Under the pieces are notes generated by a model. The model had not been told where the DNA came from and did no database searches. It was given only the letters and a program-made list of their open reading frames with translations. Made by a program: the position numbers and the translations under genes. DNA of 64,000 bases from Pseudomonas abieticivorans (GTDB lineage: Bacteria > Pseudomonadota > Gammaproteobacteria > Pseudomonadales > Pseudomonadaceae): the NCBI RefSeq assembly GCF_023509015.1, contig NZ_CP094975.1, positions 317,501-381,500 of the forward strand, given 5' to 3'. Of this stretch, positions 42,263 to 51,432 are shown piece by piece (position 1 is the first letter of the stretch; the number at the start of each line of letters is the position of its first letter).

Positions 42263-43810
42263 ATGACCGTAACAACTGAACGTGCTGTACACATCAATCC
42301 GAGCCGCGCTCGACTGATTGAAAAAGCGATTGAGCGTGGTGAAGGCCAGCTAGCCGACTCCGGTGCCCTGGTCGTGACCACGGGCGAGCGCACCGGGCGT
42401 TCGCCCCAGGACCGTTTCATCGTCAAAGAGCCTGGCACAAGCGATGAAATCGATTGGGGCAAGGTCAACCGTCCTTTTGATGCGGACCGGTTTGATGCGC
42501 TCTGGGAGCGCGTCGAGGGCTATCTGGCCGGTTGCGAGCGGTTTGTCTCGATGGTCCACGTGGGCGCCGATCAGAACCATTACCTGCCGGTCATCATGAC
42601 CACACAGACTGCCTGGCAGAATCTCTTTGGACAAAACCTGTTCATTCACCCTGAGGTCTATAACCCCAAGGACAAGGACGTGTGGCAGATCCTCAACGTT
42701 GCGGGTTTCCAATGCGATCCTGAGCGGGACGGTACCAGGAGCGAAGGTTGTGTAATCCTCAACTTTGCCAAGCGTAAAGTGCTGATCGCCGGCATGCAGT
42801 ACGCCGGCGAAATGAAGAAAGCGATGTTCTCGGTGCAGAACTTCCTGCTGCCGCACAATGAAGTGCTGCCCATGCATTGCTCCGCCAACGTGGGTGACGA
42901 TGGCAGCACCACACTGTTCTTTGGTTTGTCCGGCACCGGTAAGACTACGCTGTCCGCAGACCCTGAACGCTACCTGATCGGTGACGACGAGCACGGCTGG
43001 GGCAAGGATGTGGTGTTCAACCTGGAAGGAGGGTGCTACGCAAAGACCATTGACCTGAGCCAGAAGAACGAACCGATCATTTGGGATGCGATACGTTTCG
43101 GGGCCCTCGTCGAGAACGTCGTCTTGAGTGAAACCCGAACAGCCGATTACACCGATACCAGCCTGACGGAAAATGGCCGGTGCGCTTACCCGCTGGAGCA
43201 CGTCGAAAAACGTACCAAGGACAACCAGGCTGGCGAACCGCAGGCGATCATCTTCCTGACCTGCGACCTGTCCGGTGTGCTGCCGCCAGTATCGATCCTG
43301 AGTAAGGACGCGGCGGCGTACCACTACCTGTCTGGTTACACGGCGCTGGTTGGTTCTACCGAAATGGGTTCAGGCAGCGGTATCAAGTCGACCTTCTCCA
43401 CCTGTTTTGGCGCAGCGTTCTTGCCGCGTCCAGCGCGTGAGTACGCCGACCTGCTGGTCAAACGCATTGAGGAATTCGGCTCGCAGGTCTACCTGGTCAA
43501 CACTGGCTGGACCGGCGGCGCCTATGGCACTGGCGAGCGCTTCAGCATTCCGACGACGCGCCGAATCATCGCCGCGATTCAGAGTGGTGCCCTCGCACAG
43601 GTTGAGACTGAACATCTGCCGGGCCTTAACCTGTCGGTTCCCAGGGCGGTTCCGGGCGTTGAGACCCGGCTGCTCAACCCGCGCAATACCTGGGCGGACA
43701 AAGAGGCATTTGACGCCACAGCGAGGAATCTGGCTGGACAGTTCATCAATAATTTCACCCAGTTCAGCGGAGTTGATGAACGTATCATTGCGGCGGGGCC
43801 GAGCCTATAG
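42263..43810 (+). CDS. pckA: Phosphoenolpyruvate carboxykinase (ATP)
   Basis: A 515-residue enzyme that converts oxaloacetate and ATP to PEP, ADP and CO2. The kinase P-loop GLSGTGKTT is at 221-229, the metal/substrate region LPMHCSAN just before it, and the C-terminal [12 protein letters not shown] motif is intact. Full length for the ATP-type family. Its position right after a pathway predicted to yield oxaloacetate suggests a dedicated gluconeogenic exit; the genome would normally also carry a housekeeping copy near ompR/envZ (established for Pseudomonas, not seen here). AAGGGA precedes the ATG. Confidence 0.95.
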   Translation: MTVTTERAVHINPSRARLIEKAIERGEGQLADSGALVVTTGERTGRSPQDRFIVKEPGTSDEIDWGKVNRPFDADRFDALWERVEGYLAGCERFVSMVHVGADQNHYLPVIMTTQTAWQNLFGQNLFIHPEVYNPKDKDVWQILNVAGFQCDPERDGTRSEGCVILNFAKRKVLIAGMQYAGEMKKAMFSVQNFLLPHNEVLPMHCSANVGDDGSTTLFFGLSGTGKTTLSADPERYLIGDDEHGWGKDVVFNLEGGCYAKTIDLSQKNEPIIWDAIRFGALVENVVLSETRTADYTDTSLTENGRCAYPLEHVEKRTKDNQAGEPQAIIFLTCDLSGVLPPVSILSKDAAAYHYLSGYTALVGSTEMGSGSGIKSTFSTCFGAAFLPRPAREYADLLVKRIEEFGSQVYLVNTGWTGGAYGTGERFSIPTTRRIIAAIQSGALAQVETEHLPGLNLSVPRAVPGVETRLLNPRNTWADKEAFDATARNLAGQFINNFTQFSGVDERIIAAGPSL

Positions 43811-43835
43811 GAAGGGGGCCGCGCCGACACGCTGA

Positions 43836-44987
43836 CTAGTGTTTGTCCGAGTTCACAAAATGGGCAAATACTGGTTCCGGGATAATCGCCTGAAAACCGC
43901 TCGGCGCGAGCTTGCCTGATTGATTGTCGATCTTGAAAGAGGTCACATTATCGGATTTCAGGTTGGCAACGACCAACCAATGACCGGCAGGAGCAATAGA
44001 CAATTGCCACGGATAGTTACCACCCGAGCTGATACGCTGGATCGGTTCAAGACAGGAACCCTGATCGATGCGATAAACCACCAGCGTATCCGTACTTCGA
44101 TCGGCGACGTACAGGAATTTCTCATTGGGACCAATTTTCATCGACGACGCGCTTTTCGGTCCAGTAAACCCAGAGGGGAACGTATCAACTGAGGCGCCAT
44201 AACTTAGCGTTTTCGTCTCTGGATTCCACGTCACGCAACGTACCTGCGCTGAGAGCTCAGATAGCAGGAACCCGTGCTGTCCATCCTTTTGAAATTCGAT
44301 GCCTCTCGGCCCCGTGCCCGGTGCCATTTGAACAAATGGCGTTGAGCCTTTGCTTAACTGTTTATACTTGCCCTTCAACTGGTAGATAAAAACCCTGTCC
44401 GCCCCAAGGTCGGGCACCAGCACGTCGTGGCTGTTTTTAACTAACGTGATGCTGTGAGCATGAGCCTGTGTCTGCCTGGGCGTTGGCCCCTTGCCGAAAT
44501 CCGCGAGCACCGAACTCACTGGCTGAATCTTGCCGTCGGCTGAAAGGGGTAAAACCGCAACCTGCCCGCCCCCATAATTGGCTACAACAAGGCTGTTCTG
44601 GAATTTATTGTAGACCATGTTGGTAGGGCCACTTCCGCCCGACTCGACGCGATTGAGTTCCGTTAACACACCGGACCTTTGATCCATACTGAACGCTACA
44701 ACCTGGCCATTTGAATCGCCGTTGTTGCCAACTTCACTGACGCTGTACAGGTGATGACCGCCAGGATCTTGAACAAACCAGGTGGGCCGAACCACGCTTG
44801 CCGCTTTTCGTATGTTTGAGAAACTGCCATTTTCAAGATTGAAGACAGCGTTATAAATGTAATCTCCATGAGTGCCGAAGTAGACCCATGCTTCGCTATT
44901 ACTTTTAGGTTCTACAAAAGCCAAAGCATCACAGGACGCGACAAAAAGTAAGCCGAGCATCATGTTTCTTAGAATATCCATACCCAT
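43836..44987 (-). CDS. Beta-propeller lactonase family protein (6-phosphogluconolactonase-type), exported
   Basis: A 383-residue protein with a signal peptide (about 1-23) followed by seven-bladed propeller repeats. HAHSITL, DLGADRVFIYQL and GPRGIEF are hallmarks of the Pgl/lactonase (PF10282) family. The export signal places it in the periplasm, unlike cytoplasmic Pgl, so it may hydrolyse an extracellular lactone or muconolactone-type compound. It converges with pckA, with 25 bases between stops. The minus-strand sequence upstream contains TATAAT (45014-45009) as a likely -10 element. Confidence 0.75.
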   Translation of the reverse strand: MGMDILRNMMLGLLFVASCDALAFVEPKSNSEAWVYFGTHGDYIYNAVFNLENGSFSNIRKAASVVRPTWFVQDPGGHHLYSVSEVGNNGDSNGQVVAFSMDQRSGVLTELNRVESGGSGPTNMVYNKFQNSLVVANYGGGQVAVLPLSADGKIQPVSSVLADFGKGPTPRQTQAHAHSITLVKNSHDVLVPDLGADRVFIYQLKGKYKQLSKGSTPFVQMAPGTGPRGIEFQKDGQHGFLLSELSAQVRCVTWNPETKTLSYGASVDTFPSGFTGPKSASSMKIGPNEKFLYVADRSTDTLVVYRIDQGSCLEPIQRISSGGNYPWQLSIAPAGHWLVVANLKSDNVTSFKIDNQSGKLAPSGFQAIIPEPVFAHFVNSDKH

Positions 44988-45047
44988 GAAATCTGTCTCC
45001 TACTGGCAATTATAATTCTAATTTGATAGAAAAAGCGTGAGGCGACC

Positions 45048-46358
45048 CTATGCTTGGCTACGGCTTAAGGCTGTGCTGCTGATAGGTAATGTTGCTTCGT
45101 CGGCCCCATTGATTTTCGGCGCCCACCTGCGTCTCATCAAAACAATCGTGCTGGCTGCGCCTAGAAACAGAAAAATGAAAATCGCAATCATCGGCAGCGT
45201 ATAACTGTGACCGATATGCAACAGCCAGCCCGACAGGCTGGCGGACACGCCGCCCGCGAGGCTCGTCGCAACTTGTTGAAGTCCGGTGTTCAAGCCGGTG
45301 GCCTGCTTGGGGATCAGCGTCAGCTTCACCAGCGCGAGGTTATTTGTGGTGACCAGCCCTACCAACGTCAAGGAAAGCACGTTCCACATCAGTGCCATCG
45401 ATACGGTCGACGCATAAGCGCCGAACAGCGTTGTCATGCCACCGCTGAAGCCCACTACCATGAAGGACTTGCGCACCATGACCGCGTCGTATCCGCGCAT
45501 GATCAACCTGTCAGCCGCCCACCCGCTCAATCCAGCCGCGATCGCGACGCCACAAAAGCTCAGTGCGGTATAAAAGCCCGCTTGCTTTAACGACAAACCA
45601 CGTTGTTCGACGAGGTAGGCAGGCATCCATGTCATGCAGAAGAAGACAAAATAGGCGTAACAGAAGTTCGTGATCAACCCGCCCCACACCACCGGGCTCA
45701 CGAGCAGATTGCGCAGTGGCACCGTTGCCGCATATTGCTTTCTTTTGACTAACTCAGTGCCATCTGGAAAGTCGTTCCGAACCATTAAGGACCAGGGTAT
45801 CAGCCACACCAGACCGGCCAGGCCTATCACGATAAACATGACTTTCCAGGATGTGCCAGCGATAAGCCAGGCGGACAAGGGCGCACCCAGTGCCGGCCCC
45901 ATCTTGCCGCCAATCGCATAGATGGCCAACGCAGAACCTTTCTGCGTTTCCTCGAAGCGGTTTGCTATGTATCGATAGGTCGCCGGGACCACGACTGCTT
46001 CGGCTGCACCAATGATGACGCGCACTACCAGCAGTGCGCAGAGCGAATCCACAAGGCCGGTGGTGGCTGCCGCCATGCACCAGAGAAAAAAGCATATTGC
46101 GTACGGCCATTTGACGCCATAGCGATCAACCAGCCATCCCATGGGTAGTTGTAAAATGCCGTACGCCCAAAAGACAGATGAACCCAACCAGCCTCTTTCG
46201 ACCTGCGTTAGCGTAAATTCCCCGATGAATTGAGGGTCCGCTATCGCGGCCGACATGCTTGATCGGTCTGTCCACGCAATCATCAATCCGAGCGCGAGCA
46301 GAACGACTACGCCCCACCGGTTTTCCTGGCGTACCACTTTGCGGATGATATCCACCAC
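45048..46358 (-). CDS. MFS transporter, ACS family, paralogue 1
   Basis: A 436-residue, 12-helix transporter. The first helix region contains the family DRSSMSAAI motif and GWLVDRYGVKWPY follows helix 2. It is closely related to the transporter at 52486-53751 (shared YGVKWPYA, MTWMPAYLVEQRGLS, LVWLIPW-like and LATSLAGG segments). The frame opens with GTG GTG; the second GTG (46355) is better spaced from AGAGGAA. Likely imports an aromatic or hydroxylated organic acid for the neighbouring catabolic enzymes. Confidence 0.85.
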   Translation of the reverse strand: MVDIIRKVVRQENRWGVVVLLALGLMIAWTDRSSMSAAIADPQFIGEFTLTQVERGWLGSSVFWAYGILQLPMGWLVDRYGVKWPYAICFFLWCMAAATTGLVDSLCALLVVRVIIGAAEAVVVPATYRYIANRFEETQKGSALAIYAIGGKMGPALGAPLSAWLIAGTSWKVMFIVIGLAGLVWLIPWSLMVRNDFPDGTELVKRKQYAATVPLRNLLVSPVVWGGLITNFCYAYFVFFCMTWMPAYLVEQRGLSLKQAGFYTALSFCGVAIAAGLSGWAADRLIMRGYDAVMVRKSFMVVGFSGGMTTLFGAYASTVSMALMWNVLSLTLVGLVTTNNLALVKLTLIPKQATGLNTGLQQVATSLAGGVSASLSGWLLHIGHSYTLPMIAIFIFLFLGAASTIVLMRRRWAPKINGADEATLPISSTALSRSQA

Positions 46359-46493
46359 TTCCTCTCAGACCTGTTTTTTAATTGTTGTTAGTCAAGGCTT
46401 CCCGTTACATCCTCGAGATACGGCTGCATGGAGGCTCGGTGAAAATCATCAACCTGGTTGGGTGTGCGGTCCAGTGAGTTTTGCGTACCCGTT

Positions 46494-46511
46494 GTTAACC
46501 GAACGGTAAAC
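46494..46511. promoter_or_regulatory. Operator candidate between MFS and AraC genes
   Basis: GTTAACCG-AA-CGGTAAAC is an 18-base near-perfect palindrome (one mismatched pair) in the divergent region, 120 bases before the AraC-type gene and 136 before the transporter gene. Confidence 0.35.
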
Positions 46512-46630
46512 AGCAACGCTCATCTGCAGTGCTATTGCCGCTTTCGAGCGACTAACGCCATCCGACCGGTGAGACAGGGTTTACGTTATGCGCAAGGCTG
46601 TGTAGGTTGATCTTCGCCAAGGAGACTTTC

Positions 46631-47569
46631 ATGACGCACAGTTCGAAAACAAAATATCGACGCGAGTCAGACACCAGAGTCATGCTTACAACGGTACCGC
46701 AGGTCCGCTTATATGTGGAGCGCCGCGAGGAAGAAGAGAAATGGTTTGTCAACATCGGCCACGTCACCGAGCGGGGACGCTGGCGAACCGAACCTCACGC
46801 GCATCCGGGGTACGGCCAGATTATCTTCGTTCGCAGCGGCCACGGTGTAATGAACCTGGAAGGTTCGAGCGTCCCATTCCAGGGGCCGTGTGTGCTGCTG
46901 CTGCCAACAGAGTGTGTCCATGGACTCGATTATGAAAACGACGTGGACAGATGGGTCGTGACAATTGAGGTGTCCTATCTGACCCAGCTCTACGCCCGCC
47001 TCCATGAGTTCATCCAGTTGTGGTCCCTGCCCCGGATGATTACGTTGCCGTCAACGGCCGACACGGCAACTGAATTCTTGTTCCTTATCACGCAACTGGC
47101 GCAGGAACTGGAGTCCAAGGCGTTCGGCCATGTGGTGGGAGCGGAAGCCCTGTTGACCCAGCTCTTTCTGATGCTGGTTCGGCGAACCCGCCTGGATCAG
47201 CCTGACGATGGCGGCGCCTCTAGCAACGAGATCCGTCTGGCAGAACGCTATCGTGAACTCATTGATCAGCATTACTGGCAAAACCTGCCATTGCCGGACT
47301 TCGCGTCGATGATGGGCGTGTCTGTGGTGCAGTTGCGCGCGGCTTGCGTGGCCGCCACAGGGCAAAGCCCGACTAAGCTGATTCACGCGCGCATCATTAC
47401 CGAGGCGAAACGGAATCTGATTTTTGGCGAAATGCCCATCGAACAGATTGCCTTTGGGTTGGGCTTTTCAGATGCCGCGTACTTCACACGCTTTTTTCGT
47501 CGGGAGGTAGGTGAGGCGCCTAGCCAGTTCCGGGCGACTACTCGAGAACAGTCGCAACGGACAAAATAA
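46631..47569 (+). CDS. AraC family transcriptional regulator
   Basis: A 312-residue regulator with an N-terminal cupin sensing domain (about 45-130, EPHAHPGYGQIIFVRSGHG) and a C-terminal double helix-turn-helix (about 210-305, ending with IEQIAFGLGFSDAAYFTRFFRREVGEAPSQFR region). GGAGA lies at ideal spacing before the ATG at 46631. The layout resembles PobR/PobC-type AraC activators of aromatic acid catabolism. It is divergent from an ACS-type transporter and probably controls it, responding to the imported acid. Confidence 0.85.
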   Translation: MTHSSKTKYRRESDTRVMLTTVPQVRLYVERREEEEKWFVNIGHVTERGRWRTEPHAHPGYGQIIFVRSGHGVMNLEGSSVPFQGPCVLLLPTECVHGLDYENDVDRWVVTIEVSYLTQLYARLHEFIQLWSLPRMITLPSTADTATEFLFLITQLAQELESKAFGHVVGAEALLTQLFLMLVRRTRLDQPDDGGASSNEIRLAERYRELIDQHYWQNLPLPDFASMMGVSVVQLRAACVAATGQSPTKLIHARIITEAKRNLIFGEMPIEQIAFGLGFSDAAYFTRFFRREVGEAPSQFRATTREQSQRTK

Positions 47570-47992
47570 GTCGCGACGCGAGGGAGCGTCTTCGTTTTCT
47601 TTTTAAGTATTAGTCGCGAAGCCGCCCTTTCATCACCCTCAACACAGTCTCGCATCCCGTTCACGCTCCGTGGGTGAATCCATCTGCGGCTGCGAACGAC
47701 ATCCATCTCGCAACGTCCCGCAAAAAATGCCAGCGAATCTCACTTTTGTGTAAAGGCAGACGCCTGGGCACCCAATAGTATTCCCTCCAAGCACCGTAAA
47801 AGAACTATCCAGTGCTGGTTTCATCAGCTAGTTGCCCTCGGCATGACCGAATCCAGGGTCGAAAACGACCACGCCTGGCCGATGAAAATAAGTTCAATTT
47901 CGATGGAGACAGAAGAGCAAATTCAAACAAGGCACACAACGAAAAGCTAGCACGTGTTCAATAAAAATAACAAAATCTATACGGATGGAAAC
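47570..47992. other. Gene-free stretch between AraC and outer-membrane protein genes
   Basis: This 423-base stretch has no convincing gene on either strand. Its last 60 bases are AT-rich and likely hold the promoter of the outer-membrane protein gene. I see no clear hairpin terminator for the AraC gene. Confidence 0.4.
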
Positions 47993-48982
47993 ATGAAAAA
48001 AAGTTCTAAAAACTTGCCCAGGTTGATTCTCGGCATGGCGACCTTCTGTTGTTTTAGCGAGTTTGGTTTTGCTGAAGAAATTATTGATGCGCCCACAACT
48101 TCCGCTTCGCCACAGACTCAATCAACCCAACAGACTCCAGAACACCCCAATGCGCCTCACGCTTTCCCGGATCTTGCGAAGGTAGACGAGCAGGTTGGTC
48201 AGCCACCCGTGTCGTGGAACGACACATTTATCGGCTATCGCGTAGGCAACAACTTTCACTTCCCGGGTGTTCCCGACAAGATCAAGCAGGATATTGGTTA
48301 CCTCACAACGACCGGCGGCTTCAAGTATGGTAGCTACGCGTTCAACGTCGACTACCGCGTGTCGGACTCGGCTAACCCGGAAGTCGGCGGGCCGAATAGC
48401 GGGGGGGCTCAGGAAGTGTATAGCGTAGGTCGTGTCACTGCGAGTGCCAGCAAGATTTTTGGCAAGCAGATCGGTATGGGTGTGATTCGCGACGTCGGCC
48501 TGACCGGTGGTTATGAGTTTGGCACTAAAAACGATGCCTACGCCCAGCGAGCCCGTATGCTCGTCTGGGGTGCGACAGTCGAGTTTGCACTGCCACGTGG
48601 ATTCTGGAACCTGACTGCGGGTGTGCGGACCGAAAGCAACCATAACGGTATTGTCGGCGTGGACGTGGATTACGACACCGCCTGGCACATCGAGAGTTCG
48701 TGGCTCTATCCGTTCCGCGTAGGCCCGGTGCCGTTGATATTCCGTGGTTTTTTGAGCAGCACAGGCCCTAAAGGCAAAGATGGTTTTGGCGTTCAAACGA
48801 CGACCGAATACCTCACGCGCGCTTCGTTGTTGGCAGACGTCGGCTCATTCGCCGGTCATCCGCGGACGATCTATGCGGGCGTTGGTTATGAGTACTGGAA
48901 GAACATGTTCGGCACGCCGAGTGATGAAGCGGTAAACACAAAGACGTCGACTCCGATGTTACAGGTTGAAGTCCATTTTTAA
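47993..48982 (+). CDS. Outer-membrane protein, probable channel for the catabolic substrate
   Basis: A 329-residue protein with a signal peptide (about 1-27, FGFA-EE), a proline/threonine-rich linker (about 30-60) and an alternating-strand barrel ending in the classical aromatic EVHF. The pattern FIGYRVGNNFHFPG and the ending recall Tsx-like 12-strand channels for small solutes, but I cannot assign the family firmly. The ATG at 47993 has a weak GGA upstream. A strong terminator follows. Its place among aromatic-acid transport and cleavage genes suggests it admits their substrate across the outer membrane. Confidence 0.65.
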   Translation: MKKSSKNLPRLILGMATFCCFSEFGFAEEIIDAPTTSASPQTQSTQQTPEHPNAPHAFPDLAKVDEQVGQPPVSWNDTFIGYRVGNNFHFPGVPDKIKQDIGYLTTTGGFKYGSYAFNVDYRVSDSANPEVGGPNSGGAQEVYSVGRVTASASKIFGKQIGMGVIRDVGLTGGYEFGTKNDAYAQRARMLVWGATVEFALPRGFWNLTAGVRTESNHNGIVGVDVDYDTAWHIESSWLYPFRVGPVPLIFRGFLSSTGPKGKDGFGVQTTTEYLTRASLLADVGSFAGHPRTIYAGVGYEYWKNMFGTPSDEAVNTKTSTPMLQVEVHF

Positions 48983-49004
48983 TCGATTGCTGCAGTGACC
49001 CAGC

Positions 49005-49043
49005 CTACTGGCGACCCTTAAGTGGGTCGCCAGTAGTCGTTTT
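49005..49043 (+). terminator. Rho-independent terminator
   Basis: A perfect 13-bp stem (CTACTGGCGACCC 49005-49017 / GGGTCGCCAGTAG 49024-49036) is followed by TCGTTTT, just after the outer-membrane protein gene. Confidence 0.85.
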
Positions 49044-49311
49044 AAAAATAGCACTTTGGTGTTGTGTTGTTCGGCTTGAATACTTGTTCGGCTGTAGCGC
49101 TCTACGATTTCGCGAATTTGGTTTTCGCGCTATCCCATTCGTTCACTTTGTCGCCGACTGCACTCATGCGAACCGGCGCGTTCGGCCTGATCTATCCCAC
49201 ATCGTCTCTGCCAAGTATCAGGCTTTGGCAATTCTGGCTCACCTTCTACTTACCCACTTGGCCATCCCAGCCAAGCGAGTTGCGCTCACGAGCAACCCGC
49301 CATGCCTGGCG
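49044..49311. other. Gene-free stretch between two terminators
   Basis: Together with the flanking terminators this forms a gap of almost 390 bases between convergent genes. A plus-strand frame crosses it but has no plausible start or coding character. I see nothing else in it. Confidence 0.4.
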
Positions 49312-49346
49312 TAAAAAAAAACGCCGTGCATTCGCACGGCGCTTTT
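49312..49346 (-). terminator. Bidirectional terminator
   Basis: CGCCGTGC-ATTC-GCACGGCG (49322-49341) forms a perfect 8-bp stem with a run of ten A residues on the left (a T run on the minus strand) and CTTTTA on the right. It serves the TolB-like gene on the minus strand. Confidence 0.85.
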
Positions 49347-49369
49347 ATTACCTCTCACCAAAAACCGGC

Positions 49370-51292
49370 TTACTGATTCGGTACGTACAGCGGCATTGAA
49401 TCTTCCCACAACGTATCGGAAATCCCGTGCTGATCGGAGCCATCAGCGTTCATCACCCAGTTTTGGCCGTCAGGCTGGAACGTGTTGTCGTACAGTGCGA
49501 GTTCATCGCGAAAACCAAAGACCCCCGAGCTATAGGCAATACGACCGTCATACAGCCACACAGCGTGGCCCTGGTTCGCACCAGGTGTGGTCAGCCTGGT
49601 TACGTCCGTGCCATCGGGTTTGATCGTGTACACGTCGTAATGAAACTGATTGGGATCGGTTGGGTTGATTTCCTTGCGCGTAAAGACAATTTTGCTGCCA
49701 TCCGGCGACCAGCCCGGCAGGTTGTCCGCTTCGGTCGTCAGCTGCGTCGACTGACGAGTTTCCACATCAAGAATGCGCAGCCCTTGAACCTTCGGGCTCC
49801 ACACGCGGTATACGATCTTCTTGCCGTCCGGCGAGTAGCTCGGAAAACCCGCATTGATCGAACCATCCGTGAGAATTTCAGGCTTGCCGTCCATGCTGCC
49901 GTCGGCCTTGATACGTGCAATGCGGCCAGGCCCCATACCACGCGTGAAGAACCAGTCGCCAATGCCGAACGCCACCCACTCGCGATTCGGCGACCACGTT
50001 GGCTGGAACGCGCCTGCCAGGCCCTTCTGGATCATGTCCGCAGCCAAGCCGCTGTTAGCCGGATCGTAAATGCGCTGATAGCCGGTGAAATCCGGATTGA
50101 TGATGGCAATCGAGGAACCCATCGCTTTTTCTGTGTACACCAACTTCTTGCGGTCCGCCGACAATTGTGGGAACACGTCGATATAACGATAATTCCACGC
50201 AGGGTCAAAGCTGAACATCGGCGTGCCATTCGGATGCGCCGGGCGCGCCGTGATCTTTTCGTAGACCACCTTGGTACCGTCAGTAGAATAGTGAGGCGAG
50301 CGGATACCCGTATTTACGGTCGAACGGACCGTACCTGCGGTGGTGTAGAGACCTTCCGCATCACCACCCTTCACGTGATAAGCGATGTTGGTGTCCGAGA
50401 TATATTGCGGGAATACCTTGAGGCCAGCCGTAGACGTCAGCGAGGTCCGCGACAGCGTGGACAGATCAACCGACTCGATCTGCGAGCTGACCTTATTGAT
50501 CAACTCCGGACGGTGCGCGCCCCAAGTAGATTCGACTGGAGTTTCATAAAACGCGACACGTTTGCCATCGGGCGACCAGGTCGGCGAACCTTCGTCAAAG
50601 CCGGGGTTGCTGGCAATCTTCTTCCAGCCCGAGCCATCGGGACGAATGATATAGATACTGCTTTCCTGTGTGCGCTCCCAGCCGACCGGTAGATTGTGAC
50701 CGCGCCATTGAGATCCGATATCGGAAGACAGTGCGATCCACTTGCCATCCGGAGACCACGTCGGACGGAAGAAGCTGTGCGGCTTGCTCGGATCGAATTT
50801 GATATCGCCGGTCACGTTCTTCAACGCGCCGGTCGCGATATTCAACGTCCAGATGTTGGTTGTGCCAAACGAGTCTTTATTGCGGCGCGACGAGACGAAA
50901 GCGATGACGTTGGGATCGGTCGGCGAAAAGGCGGCCGCGTCGTCAACGGCAATGTGTTCGGTCAGCTTCTTAAGACCGGTGCCGTCCACTTTCACGCGAT
51001 ACAGATTGGCTTCGCCGAGGCCATCGCGCTCTGATGTAAAGACGATCCACTGACCATCTTTCGAAAATGAAGCGTGGTAATCGAAGCCCGGTGTTTGCAG
51101 CAGCTTGTGCTCGTCGCTACCGTCGGCATTCGACACATACAGATCGGAAGTCACCGGGCCCAGACGGTTGACCAGTGCAGTGCCTTGCGTGGCAGTCGCA
51201 GCCTGTGCGCTTGCCGAGATGACAATCCAGGTGCCCCAAATGGCTGAATAAGCCATGAGCTTTTTTACAGGCGAGTTCAAATACACAGCCAA
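49370..51292 (-). CDS. Exported TolB-like beta-propeller (PD40 repeat) protein
   Basis: A 640-residue protein with a signal peptide (about 13-32, AQA-AT) and many PD40/WD40-like repeats of the form PTWSPDGKWIAL, at least eight copies. Such propellers bind ligands or proteins in the periplasm or on the cell surface. The start is a TTG at 51292 or, more likely by spacing from GGAGG, the GTG at 51286; an ATG at 51256 is also possible. It lies downstream of the dioxygenase gene in the same direction. A role in binding or processing a polymeric aromatic substrate is only a guess. Confidence 0.75.
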   Translation of the reverse strand: MAVYLNSPVKKLMAYSAIWGTWIVISASAQAATATQGTALVNRLGPVTSDLYVSNADGSDEHKLLQTPGFDYHASFSKDGQWIVFTSERDGLGEANLYRVKVDGTGLKKLTEHIAVDDAAAFSPTDPNVIAFVSSRRNKDSFGTTNIWTLNIATGALKNVTGDIKFDPSKPHSFFRPTWSPDGKWIALSSDIGSQWRGHNLPVGWERTQESSIYIIRPDGSGWKKIASNPGFDEGSPTWSPDGKRVAFYETPVESTWGAHRPELINKVSSQIESVDLSTLSRTSLTSTAGLKVFPQYISDTNIAYHVKGGDAEGLYTTAGTVRSTVNTGIRSPHYSTDGTKVVYEKITARPAHPNGTPMFSFDPAWNYRYIDVFPQLSADRKKLVYTEKAMGSSIAIINPDFTGYQRIYDPANSGLAADMIQKGLAGAFQPTWSPNREWVAFGIGDWFFTRGMGPGRIARIKADGSMDGKPEILTDGSINAGFPSYSPDGKKIVYRVWSPKVQGLRILDVETRQSTQLTTEADNLPGWSPDGSKIVFTRKEINPTDPNQFHYDVYTIKPDGTDVTRLTTPGANQGHAVWLYDGRIAYSSGVFGFRDELALYDNTFQPDGQNWVMNADGSDQHGISDTLWEDSMPLYVPNQ

Positions 51293-51432
51293 TGCCTCCG
51301 TTATTATGCTTGGTCGAGCGGTGGGTATGACATCCGCTCAACGGCCTCCTGCGTCGCGATCCAGACAACGCGGTGTGTGTTCTTTTCCTTGCTGCGACGT
51401 CTTGTGGAGTACCCATTTTTCGTCGCCACGCG

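Noticed and set aside
42350..43324. 324-codon minus-strand frame
   Set aside because: Antisense to pckA, which is unambiguous.
49064..49399. 111-codon plus-strand frame after the outer-membrane protein gene
   Set aside because: No good start, crosses a strong terminator and the end of the convergent gene, and has no coding character.
49427..50692. 421-codon plus-strand frame
   Set aside because: Antisense to the PD40 propeller gene, whose signal peptide and repeats are clear; the Arg-rich product looks non-coding.
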